Assembly (NCBI GenBank): GCA_037447655.1
Contig: JBBHKE010001758.1
Coordinates: 1 to 64,000, forward strand
DNA length: 64,000 nucleotides
Direction: 5' to 3'
DNA from: Zygnema cylindricum
Taxonomy: Eukaryota; Streptophyta; Zygnematophyceae; Zygnematales; Zygnemataceae
Below the pieces are notes generated by a model. That model was not told where the DNA came from. It saw nothing but the letters and a program-made list of their open reading frames with translations, and did no database searches. Numbering within the stretch: the first letter of the stretch is position 1; each line of letters starts with the position of its first letter. Positions 1-10,819 of this stretch are shown here, one piece after another. The translations under genes and the position numbers were made by a program.

Positions 1-35
<35 letters not shown>

Positions 36-53
36 GCATATACATATATGTAT
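1..53. repeat. (AT)n microsatellite at window edge
   Basis: The first 33 bases are a perfect AT dinucleotide run, followed by a degenerate AT tail. The array probably continues beyond the window start. Confidence 0.9.
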
Positions 54-2062
54 ATATTAGTGGTGTGTATTAATAGCCTCTTACAGATAATTAATATGTA
101 CCTTTTCTTGACCAACAGATAATCAATATATTAGTACGATAAATTGGTAATAAAATCATCTCGATATTTTTTTCTCGGTTTTCAGTGAAGGGCAATTAAT
201 TTTGGGATTTTAGAGGATACTTTAGGGTTTAAAAAGAAAACCCTAAAATACGTGATTTTAGCAACATAATTAGTGTGGTTTTGTGCCAATTTGGAAACCC
301 TAGAAGGAAAATTCTAAATTCTTGAATTAAAATTATTTAAAAAATCTAATAATGATCTCAAAAAGAAAAATAATCAATAAAAGAAAATTGAATTATTAAA
401 ACAAATGAGAAAATGTAATGCATTCTAATTGAAAACATCAATACTTATTAATAAAGTTCATACATTAAATTTGATATTATTTAATACTCACAAATATAAC
501 TTTTATGTTATTGCCAACATTATAGATAAAATATATGTGAAAAGAAACATTATTGTTATGACCCAATTCATAAAATTAACATTATCAACAATGATTAAAA
601 TTTGTAATGTTAATACTTTTCAATACCATTTATATCTAACGAGTGACAATATTAACAGTATCTGTAAAGTTTATGATTAAAGTTGTTAGTATTAACATTA
701 TTGGTCAGATTTATGCATTAAACTTGATAAAATTAGCATTATTTATAAAAAATATGGATTAAAATTGATAACATCAACACTATTTACAAAATTTGTGCAT
801 TAACATTGATAACATTGACATTATATATAAAATTTATGGATTAAAATTGACATATTCAACACTAAAAATCCCACCTGTTGACAGAAGGTTTCGGATGAAA
901 GGAGCTTCACCAAAATTTCTTCACACTGCCCAAAAAAAAGGGAGGGAGAGGGATTACAAAAGAGAGAGAGGGGAGACAAGGGAGGGAGAGAAAAGGGGGA
1001 GGGAGAGGAAGGGAGGGAGGGAGAGTAATCCACCATAATTCGTGTACAAGGTGAGAAAAAATTCAGAACCTCCATATCTTTATTTTTATTTATTTAGTTA
1101 TTTAGTTATTTATTTCTTTATTTATTTATTTTGTTAATAGTAAAAGCGAGAAAAAAATTTACACAAAATAAACAAATAATAAGAATAAAAAAAAATGGTA
1201 ATTTGTTTTACCTGCGGTTGCAATTCAAAACTGGTGTCAAAATTTTCAACTGCCCGGATTCCCATGCTGACCACTCCTTTTTGTCGTTTTCTGTCCCCAT
1301 GGAATCTGATGACGCAAGCAACACCGCCCCACCCCCCACAAAAAAAAAATCCATTAAAAAATTGACATTAAAATTCAGAAACCTCCATTTTTATTTTTAT
1401 TTTTATTTATTTTACTGTTGATTTACCTTATTAGTAGGAAAAGGGATAGAAAATTCACAAATTTACAACTACAAAAGGGGAAAAAAAAACAAAAAAAAAT
1501 GGAGAAAATAGAACATGTATATTCTGCGAAATACGAGAACAGTTAATACAAGAACAGTTTCTGTATTATTATTTCAAAAAAAAGGGAGAAAATATGAAAA
1601 AGAAAACAGAAAAAAAAACAAAAAAGGGAATTCTTTTTTGAAAATATGCGAAAAAAAAATAATACGAAGTTTGGTTGTTTCAAAAAAATTTACTTCACAA
1701 AACCCTTCGCCTTTTTTTTTCTGTTTTACCTTCACATTCAAAACCCTAAAATATATTTAAAGCTCACTTCATAGAAATTAACAAAAAATAAGAATATCTA
1801 AGAAAAAAAAGGAAAAAAAGGGGGAAAATGGAGTAATCCCTCGTTAAAATTCCAGAAAACTTTCTAAGACCTTTAAATAAAAAGTTAATGAAAAAACACT
1901 CTCCCTCCCCCCCCCCCCCCCCCCCCCCCTTTCCAAAAAACAACTTTCAAAAATCTCTAAAACCCTTATAAAACGAATGCTTCCGAAAAAAAAAAAAAGG
2001 GACAAATGCTAGCTGTGTTTAACATTAAAAAAATAACACAAAATAAAAAAAAAAATACCTAC

Positions 2063-2066
<4 letters not shown>
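54..2066. other. AT-rich non-coding stretch
   Basis: I see no gene here. Open frames are short and made of Lys/Asn/Ile/Phe runs expected from AT-rich DNA. It contains a purine tract (939-1025), many A and T homopolymers and a run of more than 20 C around 1910-1930. A motif near 1035-1060 (a 'ataattcgtgtaca' block followed by 'gtgagaaaaaat') recurs in similar form near 13965-13995, which suggests a small dispersed repeat. Confidence 0.6.
939..1025. repeat. Polypurine (GGGA/GA) tract
   Basis: Almost uninterrupted G and A on the plus strand. It is one of about a dozen such tracts in the window. Confidence 0.85.

Positions 2067-2152
<86 letters not shown>
2067..2152. repeat. Poly(A) run of about 86 bases
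   Basis: A single uninterrupted A run, followed by 'taaataaa' repeats. It could be a retroposon tail or plain homopolymer expansion. I could not identify a retroposon body next to it. Its length makes it a likely assembly weak point. Confidence 0.9.
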
Positions 2153-2154
<2 letters not shown>

Positions 2155-2674
2155 AATAAAATAATTTAAATAAATAAATAAAACTAAAAAATCCGAAATA
2201 AATGCAAAAAAAAAAACCCTCACCGCCAAGAAAAAAGTCCGGAAATATTTTCTTTCTGGTCTTTTTTTTGAATGCAACTTTTTTTCAAATTTATAATTTT
2301 CGGAGTTTTCACCGAACGATTTTTTCCGTTTGGAGACGATAGGGCCAATCCCTGAACGAGAACGCACGTGTGAGATTGTACGGACGCCATGGTGTCTTGA
2401 TCGTTTGACGCCTAGCAGAAACGACAAAATAGTACGACCGGACAGCAGATACCGTACAGTACGGTAGTGCAAATGTGGTGTGTGACAATTTAAAATTTTC
2501 TTTAATCCTTCGCTCTCCGTTTATGATTTATTTTTATTATTTTTTTTATGATAATGAGCACGAATTTATTATTATATTTTATTATTTTTCTTTGCAATAG
2601 TACTACCAGTGGAAATTTATAAAATTATAAAATTATTAAATTAACAAATTTAAGTACTTATAAACGTGAAACTA

Positions 2675-3175
2675 CACCGCGAATCGTAATTAGAGTAATG
2701 AAAAAATTAGAGTACAAAAACTAAAAAAAAACAATTAGAGTAATTAACGCTAATTTATGTGATAGAGCTTTTTCAACTATGAAGTTTACTCTAATTGATT
2801 TAAGTACTCTAATTTGGCACGCTAATATCCTCTACTGTAAATAAGGTATTTGTACAGAATTTGGCAAAACGTACAGTTTATCGTCACTATGACGTTTGCA
2901 CTAATCGGTTTGTTATAACGCAGTTACATGATAGCGGCCTGTATTAAATCATATTTGTACTTTTTTACTTAATAAAGTACAATTTTGCACGGTCAGAGGT
3001 CGTACGTACTCCACAGTATTTAAAACGAGCCTATTTTAGAATTAAAAACGCTAATTAAACTCTACCTTAAATAGAATAATAAAAAAATTAGAATCATTTA
3101 CTCTATTTCATGTGATAGAGTCGAAATTTCGAGCGACTGAATTAGAGCAATTTACTCTAATTACGATTCGCGGTG
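2675..3175. mobile_element. TA-flanked MITE, family 1 copy A
   Basis: The ends are perfect inverted repeats: CACCGCGAATCGTAATTA... on the left and its reverse complement on the right, at least 24 bp each. TA lies directly outside both ends (2673-2674 and 3176-3177). The interior, about 500 bp, has no coding capacity. TA duplication and a terminal inverted repeat fit a non-autonomous Tc1/mariner-like element, but I saw no transposase, so superfamily is inference. Copies B (4020-4546) and C (41735-42207) share ends, and copy C shares internal blocks such as 'atgacgtttgcacta'. Confidence 0.85.
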
Positions 3176-3699
3176 TACAGTACTTTTTTTTGTTTTTGTT
3201 TTTCCTTAAAATTTGCTTGAAACTCTTTTTTTTTTTTTTACGTTTTAGATTTTTTTATTTCTTTTTTTTTGTTTTTTTTTTTGTTTTTTTTTTTTTTTTT
3301 GTCGTAACTGATCTCCAGCAGGCGAATCAAAACTTTTTGAGAAATCCCGACGCCATCATGAATCCCCTAAACGACAAATTTGAAATTTGTGAAACGGATA
3401 AGGAAGTATTCGGATGGAGGATCGATATTTACTACACGACAAAAAATCGCAAAGCGATATCTAATTATGATTATGGCATATCGCTGTCCTGACGTAGCGC
3501 TATATCGCTCACGTATCGGAATTCGCTGCTCCACAATAAAAAGGGAGCACATATATCGATATCGGCACGTCGGTTTCCGTTGCATCTAGAAAGAGATGCA
3601 TCTACACTTCTACAGTAGTTTTATATATACTACAGTACAGTAGTAAATCAACGCCCGTTACACGGGCATGTACCCTGTCCAGTTTATCATGCCCGTACT
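3176..3699. other. Non-coding, T-rich block then unique sequence
   Basis: It holds long T runs (3221-3300), then ordinary sequence with no convincing gene. A short palindromic 'cccgttacacggg' lies near 3653. This stretch leads into the 50-bp minisatellite. Confidence 0.5.
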
Positions 3700-4019
3700 G
3701 CGGACGCACGGCAACGTCACGTTGTGCTAGCGGTACGGCGGTCTGTACCGCTGACGCACGGCAACGTCACGTTGTGCTAGCAGTACGGCGGTGTGTACCG
3801 CTGACGCACGGCAACGTCACTTTGTGCTAGCGGTACGCCGGTCTGTACCCCTGACGCACGACAACTTCACGTTGTGCCAGCGGTACGGCAGTCTGTACGT
3901 CTGACGCACGGCAACTTCACGTTGTGTCAGCGGTACGGCAGTCTGTACCTCTGACGCACGGAAGAGTCACGTTGTGCCAGCGGTACGGCGGTCTGTACCG
4001 CTGACGCACGGCAACGTTA
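3700..4019. repeat. 50-bp minisatellite, left block
   Basis: The phrase 'gacgcacggcaacgtcac' recurs at 3703, 3753, 3803, 3853, 3903, 3953 and 4003, exactly 50 bp apart. Each unit contains 'gcggtacggcggtctgtacc', which is itself partly palindromic (cggtac/gtaccg). The array stops abruptly where a MITE begins and resumes after it. Confidence 0.93.
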
Positions 4020-4546
4020 CATCGCAAATTATTAGTGTCAAATTTTAAATAGTGTTGAAGGTAATTTACCGTAATTGATGCTAATTAAGAATTTGATTTT
4101 TTTTTTTTTAAATGTGTATTGTAACCCATGCTAATTTGGGAACAGCAAAAATGAAATATTTTCCGTACGATTGTATACATTAACATATGCATTCGTACAA
4201 AATATTAAAAATCGTACGCCGTCGTGAAATTTAAATATCCGTACATGTCAGACTAATTTACGTGTCAAAATAATCCCGTTTTTTGAGCGCACGTTCCTAT
4301 GCGTGCGCGTCTGATTTAATTCATTTTTAGTAAAATTTTCACTTGAAAAGGTACATTTATCTACGGTCTGACATCGACCGTACACCACACTATTTAGATC
4401 TTATTGTACTTTTGTTCTTTACGCTATTTTGTACGGTACCTTAAATAAAGTATGAAAAATTAAAATCATGTATCCTATTTAAGAAAAAAAATCAAAATTT
4501 TAGGAACCCAAATTAGAGTTATATACTCTAATAACGATTCGCGGTG
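4020..4546. mobile_element. TA-flanked MITE, family 1 copy B, inside minisatellite
   Basis: The right end matches the family 1 terminal repeat (...CGATTCGCGGTG). The left end is a decayed version (CATCGCAAATTATTAG). TA flanks both ends (4018-4019 and 4547-4548). Joining the flanks at one TA restores an uninterrupted minisatellite unit (...aacgttacattgtgcc...), so the target site and its duplication can be read directly. There is no coding capacity. Confidence 0.88.
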
Positions 4547-4975
4547 TACATTGTGCCAGCGGTACGGCGGTCTGCGACGGTTGGCAACGTTGCATTGTGC
4601 CAACCATACGCGGTCTGGACAGCGACGGTTAGCAATGATACATTACGCTATCCGTACGGCGGTCTGCACAACGACGCACGGCAATGTTACATTACGCCAT
4701 CCGTACGGCGGTCTGCACAACGACGCACAGCAACGTTAAATTACGCCATCCGTACGGCGGTCTGCACAACGACGCACAGCAACGTTAAAATACGCCATCC
4801 GTACGGCGGTCTGCACAGCGACGCACAGCAGCGTTACATTACGCCATCCGTACGGCGGTCTGCACAGCGACGCACGGCAACGTTAAATTACGCCAGCGGT
4901 ACAGCGGTCTGTACTGCGGGCGGTCGCACGGCAACGCTACATCGTGCCAGTGGTACGGTCGTCCGTACTGCGGAC
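4547..4975. repeat. 49-50 bp minisatellite, right block
   Basis: Units of about 44 to 49 bp contain 'atccgtacggcggtctgcac'. The central units are 49 bp long and nearly identical. A 164-codon open frame (4544-5038) crosses the block, but all frames of this repeat are open, so I do not call it a gene. Confidence 0.9.
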
Positions 4976-5901
4976 GGACAGAAAAAATCCTTGACTATAT
5001 ATATCAGTTTTTTGTTTTTTTTGTTTTTTCATGCATAGATAAAATACTTAATCAGATATAAAATGTGGGACAAAAAGGTCTTTGCAAACAATGAGCATCA
5101 CCAAGTTTAGGGTTTTTAGTTGGCATATGAAAAGAATATAAAAATATACAAAAAAAATAATTAATGCTACCAACCAAAACGTACACAAAACCGTGTATCC
5201 CTATTAGTGTTAATGTTTTTTTCGCCAACTTTCCTCCGTACACACCTGTGGGATTGAGGATCCAACGGTTGCGATTGAAAGACAAGATTCTTACCTTCCG
5301 ATCGACGGCCTCCAATCAAAAATCCGACAAGTGTGAACGGAGATAAGACGTTTTCAGTGACGAAAAAGTTCAGTTTTTGTGCCAATCACAGTCCATTCCA
5401 ATACACTGCCCATTGTTATAATGGTTAATAACACTACATCTGTCGCGATTTTTTTGGGATGGAAATCATAAATTAATGTTAACAACACTATTTAAGGAAA
5501 TGGACTTCAACATGCCACGTCACTTTGCACTAAATTAGTATTAAACATTTGAATCTTGCATTAGAAAGTATAAACCCTTAAAGTTACTAAATCCTTGATG
5601 GGGCAGTGTACTGTAGTTTCCCAATCTAATGTTCTATGTGAGACTTGTACTTCCATCCGTACAATTAGTCACAATAGTATAGTAGTGTACATTAACTTGA
5701 GATATATTTTTGATGAGCGGAAAATTAGTCAGATTCGACAAAATATGGATTGTAGCGTAAAGAATTTAGTGAGCTTCGAAGAACAACTATTATAACTCCA
5801 AATAAATTCCATTTTCTTGATCATTACTCGTCAAGATTCGGAACATATACATAAAACCACTCAAAGGATACGTGAAATATTTCTCAAAAAACTCGTATTT
5901 T
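4976..5901. other. Non-coding, AT-rich, with a small MITE
   Basis: No gene is recognised. The stretch includes the small TA-flanked element at 5404-5608. It also has short 'cactaaattagtatta' blocks that recur near 48475-48530, probably a low-copy dispersed repeat. Confidence 0.5.
5404..5608. mobile_element. Small TA-flanked MITE candidate
   Basis: CACTGCCCAT at the left faces GGGGCAGTG at the right, with TA directly outside each end (5402-5403 and 5609-5610). The 205-bp interior is AT-rich and non-coding. The terminal repeat is only about 10 bp, so the call is tentative. Confidence 0.55.
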
Positions 5902-6406
5902 CAGTCAGGTTACTTGCGCCTCATGGGGTTGCCACCCACCGGCTCGCCTACATGTTAGACTCCTTGGTCCGTGTTTCAAGACGGGTCGGATGGAAGCATT
6001 GTGCCAACATCATGAGTGCGCAGGTCTTGAAGGCCGCAAAGAGCGCACTTGCACATCGGTCAGCGCGCCGGCAGGGACGAGGTATCAACCCTCGCGTTTA
6101 TCCCGCCGCGCTAACCCATGTTAACCAGCGTCCTGCGTCGAGTGGAGGACCAGTCGCCCGTTCCTCATACGACCGAGACGCACCCGCTGCTTCCATTCGC
6201 TTCCCCCTCACCAATTTGAAGCACTTTTTAACTCTCTTTTCAAAGTTCTTTTCATCTTTCCCTCGCAGTACTTGTTCGCTATCGGTCTCTCGCCGGTATT
6301 TAGCCTTAGATGGAATGTACCACCCAATTAGGGCTGCACTCCCAAACAACCCAACTCGTTGACAGCGCCTCGTGGAGTAGCAGGGTCCGAGGTCGACGGG
6401 GCTCTC
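5902..6406 (-). rRNA. Truncated nuclear 25S/28S rRNA fragment
   Basis: The reverse complement reads as the 5' third of eukaryotic large-subunit rRNA. It begins near the conserved GAGAGCCCCGTC, passes GGTTGTTTGGGA, GAGAGACCGATAGCGAACAAG and GATGAAAAGAACTTTGAAA, and then the variable D2 region. It ends after ACCCGTCTTGAAACACGGA and GGAGTCTAACATG. Similarity stops abruptly on both sides in AT-rich DNA with no other rDNA parts. It is therefore a detached fragment (a pseudogene copy), not a working rDNA unit. GC content is clearly higher than in the flanks. Confidence 0.93.
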
Positions 6407-8052
6407 GTTTGCTGTTTTGCATATTTAGGCGGATCACGGTTTTTTCTAGCTATACCAAATTCAATACGTATTGCCAATTCCTTAAAAATCTTCACCACGA
6501 AAGTAAACATTTTTTTTTTTTTCATATGAACGGCAGGTCATGATGGCTATTTTCCGACTTAAGTATTTATTAGAAACGCAGAGCATGAAAAAACTTTCTT
6601 TTTGCCAAATTTTGTATCTTGTCCTTTTGTGCACGACAACAAGCTATATTAAAATAAAAATGACAAATTATATCACTTGTTTTTTTAGCAAGAGATTAAA
6701 AGTACAGAGTGAGTGGGCGACGGAGAGGGAGAGGGACAGGAGGAGGGCGACTGAGAGGGAGAGGGAGGGGGAGAGGAAGGGGACTCTAATTCGTAAAACA
6801 TGCGATGTCTACATGCAAAGCCGCTGGTCCTACATACAAACACACAAAAAGAAAAAAAATGATGCTAGTTCAAAACATTTTGTATCGAAAATTATGTCTC
6901 TAATTACGCCTTGAATCGCTATTAGTGTTTGTGTCGAATATTTAATCATTAAACATTCTTATTCCATTCTAACCATTCGTTAGGGAAGATACGGTAGATT
7001 GCAAAACTTAAAGCATTAGTGATGAGAAAAACCAGTTAACAATTGCCGTTAGAACCTCCTTAACGACAAAAACTAAAAATACTTTGACGGAATTAAATTA
7101 GTGTGAATCACACTAAATACAGTTCACTTCGTAATCCCCGTAACAGTGTGATTTATATACTGTCTCGTCTAACATTTACTTTTCATGAAAAAAAAACCCT
7201 AGAACTGTCAATAACTTTGAATATCTTGATGTACTTTGATTATACTTTAATTATTTGATGTGAAAGGCTTTACATGTACTTCAAATAGCTTTTTATAAAA
7301 GTGACAAGAGTGCAATACATATAAATTGAGTTTACATTCCGTATGTAAGTGTTTTAAATATAGTATGAATATAGTATGAATATATTTGAGTATAGCTGAT
7401 GAAGAAAAATACAATTTATCCCATTAACATTACATTATGCAAAAAGTACATGACATACCGAGGAGGGGAGGGAGAGGGAGAGAAGAGGGAGAGGGAGAGG
7501 GAGAGCGAGGGGGAGAGGGAGAGTGAAGAAGAGAGGGAGAGGGAGAGGAAGAGAGGGAGAGGGAGAGGAGGGGAGGGGAGGGAGGAGGCGAGGAGAGGAG
7601 GGGGGGAGGGGGAAGGGGAGAGGGAGAGGACGAGGGAGAGGTAGATGTAGAGGGAAAGGGAGAGGACGACGGAGCCATATGATAACATCCTACGGACATA
7701 ACATGTATCGCCGAAAATAATTTGAAAACTGTACAATCTCTCTGAAAATATTTTGGAACCCTACAAAATCCGAAGAATTTCTTCCCAAAAAGTATCAATC
7801 TGTCTATTTTGGTAACAAAAGGGGAAATAACTCTAAACATGAAATACTGTTGAATAGTAAGAAAAAAGAAACCTATAGACAGACTACGTATCTTGGAAAC
7901 CAGAAATCTGATAGAAAGCTTTCTTTCTTCATCTTTCCTCTAAGGAGCAAATATTCTCAATAATAAAAACTGTGACAAAAAATACCTCAATTTCAAGGAG
8001 AGACTCCCACTCTTTTTCTCTAACAAATCGATTCCTAACATAAAAATTGAAG
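6407..8052. other. Intergenic region downstream of GH30
   Basis: No gene is recognised. A short purine tract lies at about 6710-6782 and a long one at 7460-7672. The remaining sequence is AT-rich and holds the likely 3' flank of the minus-strand GH30 gene, which ends at 8053. Confidence 0.5.
7460..7672. repeat. Polypurine tract (GGGAGA)n
   Basis: About 210 bases are nearly all G and A on the plus strand, dominated by 'gggaga' and 'gagg' units. The overlapping Glu/Arg/Gly-rich and Ser/Pro/Leu-rich open frames are products of the repeat. Confidence 0.9.
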
Positions 8053-9385
8053 TCAGTTTTTGATTTGTACCCCGTTTATAATATATGTGCTTACCGATTT
8101 CGCAGGGAAAGTCCTCGTCAATTTTCCGGGCAAAAGAATAGGAATTGTTGCCGAGTAGAAATGATCCTCCTGTTCTGTTGTTCGGTAAATATCGACCTTC
8201 GAATCATTAACCGAAACAAAACCTTCGAAACTAAAAGTTCTCGTCAAATCTCCTGTGAACTCATTCGTAACGACCATTACTATTTTTTGTTCGACAGGAT
8301 GGAAAACAACTAATAGTCCGGCTGAACAAGAAGAATCGGTATTAATCGGAATCGATCCGGGAGTTATCCATTTCGAAAACTGTTTCATTACGTAATATTG
8401 TCTCCGTAACATACGACTGAATGGTTGTGTCCCCGAGAAATCAGAATACATTAAACCCCAATATGGAGATCCAGAATAATATTCTATGGCTTGCCAATAA
8501 CACCACGACCAAACTCCTAAAACATTAATATCTAAAGTTATCGATCTCGCCATAACTAAAGCAACGTCCATTTCATTTCCTCCTAAAAACATCGGTCCCC
8601 ATTCTGACATTACGATTCTTTTATTTAACGATACCGCAACTTTCGCCATTTCTTTTCGAATTTCAAGCGAATCCGAATACGAAAGTTCGTAGCTGTGTTG
8701 GTATCCGTGAACGTTAATTCGTTTAATAACGTTTTTTGAACGTTTAAACTTCGAGAAAATCGAAGGAGAACCACTCGTCCACGAATCAACGGCGGCTATA
8801 ACTGACGAAAGGTTTTTGCTTTTTATCGAAGCTTGGACATAAACCAAAAAATCATCGAGCGATTGGACAGCAAAATTGCAACCTTCTTGATTTCCTCCCT
8901 CCACCCACCATCCCTCCACGGCTTCATTTACAGGAGAGATAGTTTGAAAATCGATACCCCACAAAAGTTTATAGTTTTTTATGACTTCCGTTATGTAATC
9001 CGCATACAATCCATAATTACTTTTATCCAAATTATCGGCTTTATACGAAGAACCCGAAACACTTCCACTAATTGTCATCCAAGCCGGAGGAGAATAAGCA
9101 AAAGCTTCTAATTGGTTTGCACCCCTTCCAATTGCCCCAATTAAAATCGCCCTTTGTGCAAGATCTTCAGACCAATTGTAATTCGAAGAAGACGTAAATT
9201 TAAATCCGGGAGTCGCTCGATATTTTATCGGAATAACTTGAAATCTCGCGTCTTTTGTGGATTCTCCTCCTCCTCCGATGTTGTATCGCGCGATTGTAAA
9301 GCCTAAGCCTTTTTCTTTGCTGAAAATATCATCCAATAGGAGCGTACGATTGGCTAATGGAAGAGTTCCCGCCCAATTAGCCCAC
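8053..9385 (-). CDS. GH30 endo-beta-1,6-galactanase-like, last exon (5' incomplete)
   Basis: One open exon of 444 codons matches glycoside hydrolase family 30 (beta-1,6-galactanase type). Members of this group cut beta-1,6-linked galactan side chains such as those of arabinogalactan proteins in the wall. The exon starts after a strong pyrimidine tract and TATAG|G, at a residue pair equivalent to the family's conserved 'WWAN' (here WANWAG). The expected acid/base Glu lies in ISPVNEAVEG (codon at 8923-8925) and the nucleophile Glu in VMSEWGP (8602-8604). The C-terminus (FPAKSVSTYII) is complete and the stop is at 8053. The missing part, a signal peptide plus the 'GxGTSLAW' strand, must be in an upstream exon. 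I find none between 9385 and the Copia element, nor clearly beyond it, so the gene may be broken. No frameshift is seen in this exon. Confidence 0.85.
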
Positions 9386-9602
9386 CTATAAAAAAAAAGA
9401 AAAAAAGAAAAAGAAAAAAGAAAGGATAAGGAGAAGAAAAGAAACAAAAAGAAGGAAAAAAGTAGAGACGATAAAGAAAACGAAGAAAGAGAAAAGAGAT
9501 GAGAGATGAGAGTTAAGAGTTAGGAATTAGGAGATAAGAGATAAAGAGATAAGAGACAAGATATAAGCGATAAGATATCAGAAATAAATAGGAGATAAGT
9601 AT
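9386..9602 (-). other. 3' end of GH30 intron 1, pyrimidine-rich on the minus strand
   Basis: On the minus strand this is an unusually long run of C/T (TCTCTTATC-type and TTTTC repeats) leading into the acceptor. It supports the exon start at 9385. The Copia element abuts it at 9603. Confidence 0.6.
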
Positions 9603-10022
9603 TGAATGAGACGTCATGGTAACGGACAGAAATATAGAAAGAACAGACAGAGAATTGCAATGAAAGATGATTGCAAATAATATAAAAAGTGGTAACCTTT
9701 ACAATGAAGACAAAAGGGTAAAATAGTAACTGAAGGTGTCACGTAGTATAAGTCTGACAAAATGATCTGCAGCCTGAAGTGATCCCGAAGGGTCACTTGG
9801 CTCTTCCAAGTATGACGAAAGGGCAAGATGACCTTTCGTAAGAAGAAGAGAAAAGATCTAGATCTAAAACAAATATCTAAAGCTAAATCTAACTAAATCT
9901 AGGACAGAGGTACAAAGAGTAAATGACGAGAATCAGAATACTAGACTGCGTTATCTAGTACTAAGTCATTTAAAACTAAGTTTGTAGCAAAGGAGAATTA
10001 GGAAGAATTCAGAATTCCAACA
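9603..10022 (-). repeat. Copia 3' LTR
   Basis: This is the low-coordinate LTR of the minus-strand element. It shares its ends and about 93% of its bases with the copy at 12942-13359. It contains a 5-bp addition near 9867 relative to that copy. Confidence 0.9.
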
Positions 10023-10029
10023 CCCCCCC
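10023..10029 (-). other. Copia polypurine tract
   Basis: Seven C on the plus strand give GGGGGGG on the element's sense strand, directly before the 3' LTR. This is the expected place for the plus-strand primer. Confidence 0.7.
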
Positions 10030-10035
10030 GCTTTG

Positions 10036-10614
10036 CTAGAAACGGAGGCCGGCTGAGGAGCGGTGAGCCTCAAATTGAGGCCGGGGAGGAGCCTTGGTCA
10101 AAAAGTCGGCCATTTGAAGATTAGTGGGACAGGGGTGGAAGATAACAGTGCCTGCAACAATTGCGTCGCGGGTAAAGTGATATTGAATGTCAATGTGCTT
10201 TGTCCTGCGGTGATGAATTGGATTATTCATTAGAGCAAGGGCCCCTTGAGAGTCGCAGAAGATAATGGTGGCAGAAGAGGGACAAAACTGCATATTGAGG
10301 AGGGAGCGAAGCCAGAGGGCCTCCTTGGTGGCATGAGTCGCAGACATGTACTCAGCTTCAGTGGAGGAGAGGGCAATAGTGGGTTGTTTCTTCAAGGCCC
10401 AAGAGACAAAGGCACTTCCAAGTGAGAAACAGACGCCGGTGGTGCTGCGACGGGAATCCAAGTCATCCAGGTCTCCCCCCCAGTCGGCGTCGCAGTGGCC
10501 GACGAGAGCTGGAGGAGAGGAGCCGCTGAAGGTGAGCTTTAAAGACTTCGTTCCTTGAAGGTATCGGAGGACCCTTTTTGCTGCAAGCAGATGGTCAGAG
10601 GTGGGATTTGACAC
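10036..10614 (-). CDS. Copia RNase H domain and pol C-terminus
   Basis: An open frame of 192 codons carries the copia RNase H signature: 'CDADWGGD' for the first Asp, 'SSTEAEYM' for Glu, 'CDSQGAL' for the next Asp and 'RTKHIDIQYHFTRD' near the end. The acidic residues expected for metal binding are all there. It overlaps the preceding pol frame (10539-10796) in a different phase, so the polyprotein is frameshifted here. Confidence 0.9.
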   Translation of the reverse strand: MSNPTSDHLLAAKRVLRYLQGTKSLKLTFSGSSPPALVGHCDADWGGDLDDLDSRRSTTGVCFSLGSAFVSWALKKQPTIALSSTEAEYMSATHATKEALWLRSLLNMQFCPSSATIIFCDSQGALALMNNPIHHRRTKHIDIQYHFTRDAIVAGTVIFHPCPTNLQMADFLTKAPPRPQFEAHRSSAGLRF

Positions 10615-10796
10615 AACCTGCTGAGTTGGCCAAGAGCGACAGCAATGTCTGGACGGGTTCCAATCATCGCATACATGAGACTGCCAACTATAGACCGGTA
10701 CTGTTCATGTATATCTCTGGGGACAGGCCCACCAGAGTTTTTGAGGAGCTTAACATTTGGATCTAGAGGGGTAGAGATGGGAGTGCAATCGGTCAT
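10539..10796 (-). pseudogene. Copia reverse transcriptase, C-terminal part
   Basis: The fragment reads CTPISTPLDPN...YRSIVGSLMYAMIGTRPDIAVALGQLS, the thumb/connection region that follows RT in copia pol. It is separated from the upstream RT frame by a stop or frame change near 10800-10820 and from RNase H by another. Confidence 0.85.
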
Positions 10797-10819
10797 GGAA
10801 AATCTGGTTAGAACCTCTC

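Noticed and set aside
4544-5038. 164-codon open frame over the minisatellite
   Set aside because: The repeat is open in several frames and the peptide is periodic. No start context or family match supports a gene.
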